Assembly (NCBI RefSeq): GCF_027887165.1
Contig: NC_077232.1
Location: forward strand, 6,853,391-6,917,390
DNA: 64,000 bases
From: Monodelphis domestica
Taxonomy: Eukaryota > Chordata > Mammalia > Didelphimorphia > Didelphidae
Direction of reading: 5' to 3'
The notes beneath the pieces are model-generated. The model had not been told where the DNA came from. It did not search any database and saw nothing but the letters and a program-made list of their open reading frames with translations. Within the stretch, counting starts at the first letter, position 1. Each line of letters opens with the position of its first letter. Positions 51,898 through 64,000 of this stretch are shown piece by piece. The translations under genes were made by a program, and so were the position numbers.

Positions 51898-53015
51898 GGA
51901 GGAAGCCAGGCCCAGGGGCCCGGGCGGGCCCGGCGGCCTGAGCTCTCCAGGTTCGGGGGCCCTGTGGATTCGTCCCCAGCCCGAGGGGCTGCTCCCTCTC
52001 CCCTTGTCTTCGTCTACGTTCCGCTTGGGGGTTTGTCAGGCCTGCTGGGGGGGAGCCCGCCCGCCCGGCATCGGCGGCATCCCTGATGCTGTGCGATGGT
52101 CGGGCCGTTCAGGCCGATTCTCTGTTTAGAGCCAGGCCGGAGAGCAGGACTTGAACCCGTGTCCATTGGGGCGGGGACGGGCCCTCATTGCACAGTCCAG
52201 GAGAAGGGGCTTTTGTGATTTCTGATTCACAGATGAAATGGGCTCAGAGAGGTCTGGGGACTGGCGGAGGCCGCCCAGCCCAGCTTCCTGAAGCAGGAGC
52301 CACGCGGGGGCCTCCTCTGCCCTCGGGGAGTGACCGCTGCCAGGACTGGGAGGAGGAGGAGGAGGAGAGCGCCTGGCGATGTGTCGGGCCTCGGACCTGG
52401 GCACGAGGCCTCCATCCTGCCCTGAAGGCCAGGCCCAGCCTCTCCGATGTGTGGCTTCGAGGCCCAGGTCAGCGTCTCCCCATCATGAGTGCCCCACCTC
52501 CCTGTGCTTGCTGGGGGGGAGGGGGGCAGCCAGGGTGCATTGTGGGAATGAGTGAGCCACGCTGACTCGTCTCGGGGCTCCATGCCGGAGCTCGCTCCGC
52601 TCCCCTCCCCTGTGGGTCTGCCCTGTGACAAGGCGTCATTTGGTTGTGGAAACTGGGAGAAGAGGCCGGGCGGCCGGGCCACCTCGCCACCTCCGCCTGG
52701 TTCTCGAGCGTCTGTTGAGCCTAGGCCTGGCGGAAGGCGTTTGCACAGACGTGTGTGTCTCCAGTCACCCCCTTGTAGGTGAAACCCCCCTCTGTTTCCG
52801 GTCCCTGGGGGAGGGGCGCCTCTTCCTGACCCCCCCCCCCCAGTCCCCATCTTTCCTCCACTAGAAATCCGTTGCCTAACGTGTCGTGGCCCTGCTGGCC
52901 TTCTTGGAGTGTTTCCAATGTGTAACGTCCGTCCCCCGTGTTTGGGCTCCAGCCTTCTGCCCAGGAAGGGGCTGCTCCCGCTCCCGATGTGTCCGGCAAT
53001 TGGCATGCATTGCTT

Positions 53016-53021
53016 AATAAA
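53016..53021 (+). terminator. ZDHHC24: ZDHHC24 poly(A) signal
   Basis: AATAAA 1.1 kb after the stop codon, giving a 3' UTR of about 1.15 kb that runs toward the convergent BBS1 end. Bases 53045-53580 hold no supported gene. Confidence 0.82.
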
Positions 53022-53580
53022 TGGAAACCTTTGGAAGCTCAAATCTGTTTTCTCAGTCATTTGGTGCCCCTCCCCCCGCAGCCGGGCTGTTTGGGGGGGG
53101 GGGCAAGACCCGCCTTGAGTAATTGGATTTGTGCGGGCCCTGTGGAGACCAGGCCTCCCTGAGCGGGGCGCCTCGTCTGGGAGGGAGGGGGTGTGGGCAG
53201 GCAGCCCCCCCTGCTCCCCAGGGCTTTCCTGCACCACCCAGGCCGGGCCGGGGGCCTTCTGGTGCCTGTTTCTCTGCAGCGGGGTCCCCAAGGCGGCCTG
53301 AGCAGAGGCTGAGGGCCCTGAGCCCGGGGCCGGCTCTCCGCTGTGCTCTGCCATCCCGGTCTTGGCCTCTGGCCGCCATCATTCCCTCAGACAAGGCGGG
53401 AGAGCCCGAGAGGATGCTTTGTGGCCTGGAAGGTGGGTGCTGCGACCGTCCCGGGGAACAGGGTTAAGGGGCTGCGTCTGCGCCCCCCCGTGTCCCCGAC
53501 ACCGCCGAGGAGGGCGAGGGGGCTCTGCGCTCCCATGAACCAGGGCCACACGCGCTTGTCTGCTGGCCTTGCGACACGTC

Positions 53581-53586
53581 TTTATT
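53581..53586 (-). terminator. BBS1: BBS1 poly(A) signal
   Basis: tttatt on the plus strand, i.e. AATAAA for BBS1, about 200 bp beyond its stop codon. Confidence 0.85.
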
Positions 53587-53786
53587 GGGTTGGTGTCTGG
53601 CCGCCCCCCCGGACCCTCCCCCTCGGGTGGAGGCGGCTCCGGGGCGCAGGGAGCCACGGGGGGGCTTCCGGCCTGCCCCGCAGAGGCTGCCCTCCCTCTA
53701 CGGGGAAGGGAGCCCTCGCAGGCGAGCCTCCGCCGCCCCACTGGCAGGGGCCGCCCATCCCCGAGGAGTGCCCGTGTGGGCACGGC

Positions 53787-60320
<6,534 letters not shown>

Positions 60321-60330
60321 CTTATCCACT

Positions 60331-60345
60331 GTTGCCCGGGACAAC
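60331..60345 (-). promoter_or_regulatory. BBS1: RFX X-box of BBS1
   Basis: gttgcccgggacaac is a near-palindromic X-box (GTTGCC-N3-GACAAC), 11 bp upstream of the BBS1 ATG. X-boxes bound by RFX factors mark ciliary genes, including BBS genes. The placement implies a leader of only a few tens of bases. Confidence 0.72.
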
Positions 60346-61547
60346 AGCGTATCCTCTCCGCCCCGCCCCGGTGTCCACCTATAGCGGTCCCCTCGGTGCC
60401 CGAAACAGCGCGCCAAGGTTCCGGGGAAAGGACGGTCATAAATGTGAGGGCCAGCTGGAGGCGACTGCGCCTGCGCCAACTCCTCCCTCCGCCCGAAAGG
60501 TCCCCATCCCTCCCGGGTTCCTTGAGGCTGAGAGGCGGCAGCTCTTTCGGTTCTGTAGCGCTGACGTGCCCTGCCCTGGCGGCTACGCTTTAAGCTCCCT
60601 CCCAGCCAGGACGTTCCGCGATGTCCTTGCGGACGGTGGGCCTGCCTCCAGTCCAGCCTACCCTTCGCGAACCCTGCAAGGGCTGGGCTTGCTCTCCTCT
60701 GCCAGGTCTCGGTCGGGGCCAGCAGCCTCCTCCATCATTATCCCTCGCTTCACGTCTGGCTACAATGTTGCCTCCCAGAACCCTTCGCGGATCCCCATCA
60801 TCTGATGCCTCCCTCCGTCATTCATTTCCAGCTGCTTGTCTGCTGTCTCCCCCATTCGATTGGAAGCTCCTCAAAGGCAGGGGCTTGTCTTTTGCCTTTC
60901 CTTGTATGCCTAGCACTTTGCCTAGAGCCTGGGTTCGAATCTGGCCTCAATACTTTCTTCTGTGTGACCCCAGGCAAGTCTTTTAGCCTTAATCCCCCTA
61001 GGCCTTACAACTCTTGGAATGGGTACAAAATGGGTATAAAGACCAAATGCTCTGTGACTTGACATCCCTCCCAGCTCTGCCATCCGCCCACCCCGGCTCC
61101 TAAGTCTGGTGCTGGTCCAGACTGCCCCTGGAGCCAGAGCCCCCACAGCTCGCGGGCCTGACGGGAAAGGATGCTCAGGCACCAGCGCTGCCGTTTCCAT
61201 CACTTTTTAGGGGGCACAAACCATGTTCCTCACAACAACCCTGTGAGAGGTAGGTAGGAAGGTAGGCAGGGTGGAACCATCCCTGCCTGGGACAAGAGGA
61301 GGCTGGCTCGGAGGCGGATGTGGCCCAGCGTCCCCCAGTTCTTCAGTTTGGGCCGCCACTGTGGGCCATTCTGGCCCATCCGCCCCGGGAAGAGCTCTCT
61401 GTAGCACAGTCCCAGGCACAGCTGCCACCCCTCACCCTGACCACTGGGCTCATATGACATCCAGGGCAAGAGGCCCAGCCCGTGGCCACCCCGGCTCCTC
61501 CCTCCCCAAACCCCAACAGAGGGAAGGGCTCGAGGCAGGGATCTTCT
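60346..61547. other. Spacer between DPP3 3' end and BBS1 5' end
   Basis: 60346-60700 is CpG-rich and belongs to the BBS1 promoter. A MIR-like SINE lies at about 60925-61062 (cctgggttcgaatctggcc, gtgaccccaggcaagtc). The DPP3 3' UTR must occupy the right part; I found no canonical AATAAA for it on the minus strand. Confidence 0.5.
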
Positions 61548-63836
61548 TCAGGCCTTGAGAGGTGGGGTTTCTTTGGGGCCCCTCCAGAAGCGGGCATCAG
61601 CCTTGGCCAGCCCAGTGAGAACCTCCTCCAGCATGAGCCCGTCCTCGGGGAAGCGTTCGGAGAAGGAGCGGATGAGGCCAGCGGCCGAGGCCTCGTACTC
61701 TAGAAGCTGCACCTGGGAACCTGGGGAGCCAGGGAAGAAAGGAGATTTCCCTCGGCTGAACCTGTGTCCCTGCTTCCCGCCATCCCAAAGGCCACCCGAG
61801 GCCTCGTCAGGCCTCAGGAGCATGACTGCCATGACTGTGGGCCCCTTTCTCCTCACAATTGAGGCCAGAGATCTGAGAACCAGGAAGATCTGGGTTCAAA
61901 TTCTGACTCAGATATTAACTAGCTCTCACATCAGCTGGTGCTCTGGGTCTCTAGGCCAGGGATGATGTGGACCTGCCCTGGGAGAGAAGCTTAAGGAAGG
62001 GGACGGTCAGTCCAGAAAAGGGAAGCCTTGGGGTGACCTGAAGTCAGTTAGTGGAGGAGGAGGGGGTCAGTCTGGTTCTGCTCGGGCCCCAGAGAGCAGA
62101 ACCAAGAGGCAAGATCGGTTTTAAGAAAAGCTTCCCAACATTTAGAGCTGGGGGGAAGTTGGCTGGCTCTGCCTTCCCTGGAGGCCTTTCAGCAGTGGCT
62201 GTGGAGGAAGGAGATCCCCGGGCTTCTTGGCCCCACTCCTAGCTAAATTCAGCAGAGCCCAGCACCCAGAAATGCTTCATCCAGGGATCTCTGCCTTGGG
62301 GATGGGGTTTCTTTGGCTTCCCTTCAGGAGGGTTGGGATGGAATCAGCTTGGGCCAGCCCAGGGAGAACCTCCTCTGTCCAAAGGGGAAACCAGCTTCCC
62401 GGCAAACACTGGGCGACTACAGGGGACTGGACATGCCCCTTCCCTGGCTCTTGCCTGCTCCCAACCCTCTTGGCTCTGCTTCCCAAGAAGTTTTGCTTCA
62501 ACCTATCCCCTAGCAGTCCACCAAGGCCTCAGGCTCCAACGCTTAAGATCCTGGAGCTGGCTCTGAACTCTGGAGAGGGCAGCTGCATTGGGGAAGAGGT
62601 CGTGGGAGAAGAAGGGGCCTGGGGAGGGGGCAGAGGCTGCTACCTTCCAGGCAGGTATTGGGCTGTACGATAAGCTTGCGAGCCTCCTTCCGCAGCAGTA
62701 CCGTCTCCCTGAGGGCAAGGAAGTTCTCAGGAGCAGCATCGGTGACTGCAGAGTAGCCCTGGTACAGAGCCCGCCCGGCGGCCACATCTCCTGTGGACTT
62801 TAGCACCTGGGAAAGGAGGCGAAGGTTACCGGGGATCACTTGGCCCCCACTTTACAAATCAAGGAAGCACATTTCTATATCTGGGGCCTTTTTGACATTC
62901 CTGTCCCTCAGTCAACAAGCACGTAAGGGTGGACCTATGCTGGGGACTGGGCGAAGGGCTGGGCATACAAGACGGCATTGTCTACACCACTACAGGTGTA
63001 GACATGAAGGGCGCCAGGAGCCTTGGGGGAAGGCCTTGGCAGTCAGACCAACCTGAAAGGCCTTACCTAACCATAGTGTTTGAGCCAATTGGTAAACTAG
63101 GATTGAGAGGCAGAGGGGAAGAGGGAGTGTGTCCCCCTGGGCAAAAGTGTGGAAAGGAGAGATGCGACGGTGGCAGAAGGCTGGATAGGCTCTTCTGGGT
63201 AGCCAAGAGCAGGAGCTGGGGAAGTGAGTGCATCCCGTCTTTTCTGGATCTATTTTCCAGGTCACTTGTTTTTCCAGGGAGACACCTCACATTCTCTATT
63301 TTTTTATTCTGTTGACTTCATTGGATTGTTTCTCGATGTCTTATGGAGACATTCACTTCCGTCTGAGCTTTGTACTTCCTTTTCCATTTGGCCAATTCTA
63401 CTTTTTAGACTTCTTTTCCTCAGTGAACTTTGGTGCCTCCTTTTCGGTGCATTTTTGGATCTCGGGTGTGAGGGCAGTAAAGGCAGAGCAGACCGTCCAA
63501 CTGCAGTGGGCCCAGGGTCAGGCCAAGCAGGACAGCCTAGATATCCTCCATCTGTCTAACCACAGAAGTCCTGCCTTCTCTCCTAGGCTGGGGGACTCCA
63601 GTCTGAGGGTTAAGAGGGGGACGGACGCAGAGAGAACAGGCACCTCCTTTGCTTACCTGGAGCCGTCGCAGGAACTGCTCCAGGGCGGGCTTGCCCACTG
63701 AGCGGATCTTGTGTCGATCCAGGCGCACCCGGGCATCTGGGCGCCCATCAGAGCCGGTGGTGGGGACAACTGTGACCAGGCCTTCCCCAGCTTCTAGCAG
63801 GACCCTCAGGATCACAAAGCGAGCCTGCATGTGTGC
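61548..63836 (-). CDS. DPP3: Dipeptidyl peptidase 3, C-terminal three exons (partial)
   Basis: Cytosolic zinc exopeptidase (family M49) that removes N-terminal dipeptides, including from angiotensins and enkephalins. Seen: exons 63657-63836 (AHMQARFVILRVLLEAGEG, TTGSDGRPDARVRLDR), 62644-62806 (ALYQGYSAVTDAAPENF, LIVQPNT) and 61548-61720 (VQLLEYEASAAGLIRSFSE, then FWRGPK and stop). Phases join and the frame is open. The order and wording match the end of human DPP3 (737 residues). The zinc site (HELLGH and EECRAE motifs) lies in exons beyond the right edge, so catalytic integrity cannot be judged. Confidence 0.95.
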
Positions 63837-64000
63837 CTGCAAAAACCAGATCACATTCAGGATTCTCCTCCCTAACCTCCTCCGTGTCAGCCTGGGCCAC
63901 GAAGGCCAGGGGGGTACACAGGAGGCCGCAGAAGGGCACGGAGTGAGGGCAGCCAAGGGCAGGAAGCGACCTTGTGCATCCCCCCAGCTGCCTCCCCCAA
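63837..64000 (-). other. DPP3: DPP3 intron, cut by the window edge
   Basis: Begins at the acceptor of the last complete exon (minus-strand tttttgcag) and continues to the edge without another recognisable DPP3 exon. Confidence 0.6.

Overview
The window is vertebrate nuclear DNA, almost certainly from a marsupial. Intron-containing mammalian genes are separated by many copies of two SINE types that I recognise from marsupial genomes: a tRNA-like/CORE SINE of the MAR1/WALLSI kind, and a SINE whose tail resembles RTE/BovB. hAT-type miniature transposons, L1 fragments and several families of solo retroviral LTRs are also present. The species cannot be fixed from the sequence alone. The first 12.5 kb is AT-richer and full of repeats; the rest is a GC-rich, gene-dense block.

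The gene order matches human 11q13 read in reverse: CTSF (+, 12930-19693), ACTN3 (-, 20700-42427), ZDHHC24 (+, 46891-51897), BBS1 (-, 53787-60320), and the last three exons of DPP3 (-, 61548-63836, continuing past the right edge). I traced every exon of the four complete genes by hand. All junctions are GT-AG, phases join, and the reading frames are intact: 469, 897, 278 and 590 codons before the stop. These lengths are close to the human proteins. CTSF/ACTN3 and ZDHHC24/BBS1 are tail-to-tail pairs with poly(A) signals about 450 and 560 bp apart. ACTN3 and ZDHHC24 are head-to-head across about 4.5 kb.

The genes are unrelated in function: a lysosomal cysteine protease, the fast-muscle Z-disc alpha-actinin, a DHHC palmitoyltransferase, a BBSome subunit and a zinc dipeptidyl peptidase. 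Their linkage is conserved synteny, not a pathway. Promoter motifs fit the individual genes: a CLEAR-like E-box before CTSF, a TATA-like and CArG/MEF2-like pair before ACTN3, four CCAAT boxes before ZDHHC24, and an RFX X-box plus a TISU-type start before BBS1.

I found no wholly new system. The most unusual structures are in introns. A 33-unit, 29-bp minisatellite in ACTN3 intron 8 carries about 30 strong 5' splice-site look-alikes in the sense direction. A minisatellite in BBS1 intron 11 repeats a near copy of the neighbouring true splice donor. Two long, complementary (TTTC)/(GAAA) tracts flank ACTN3 exons 3-13. A CpG-island-like block in ACTN3 intron 1 carries CCAAT, octamer and GC boxes and looks like an unannotated promoter.
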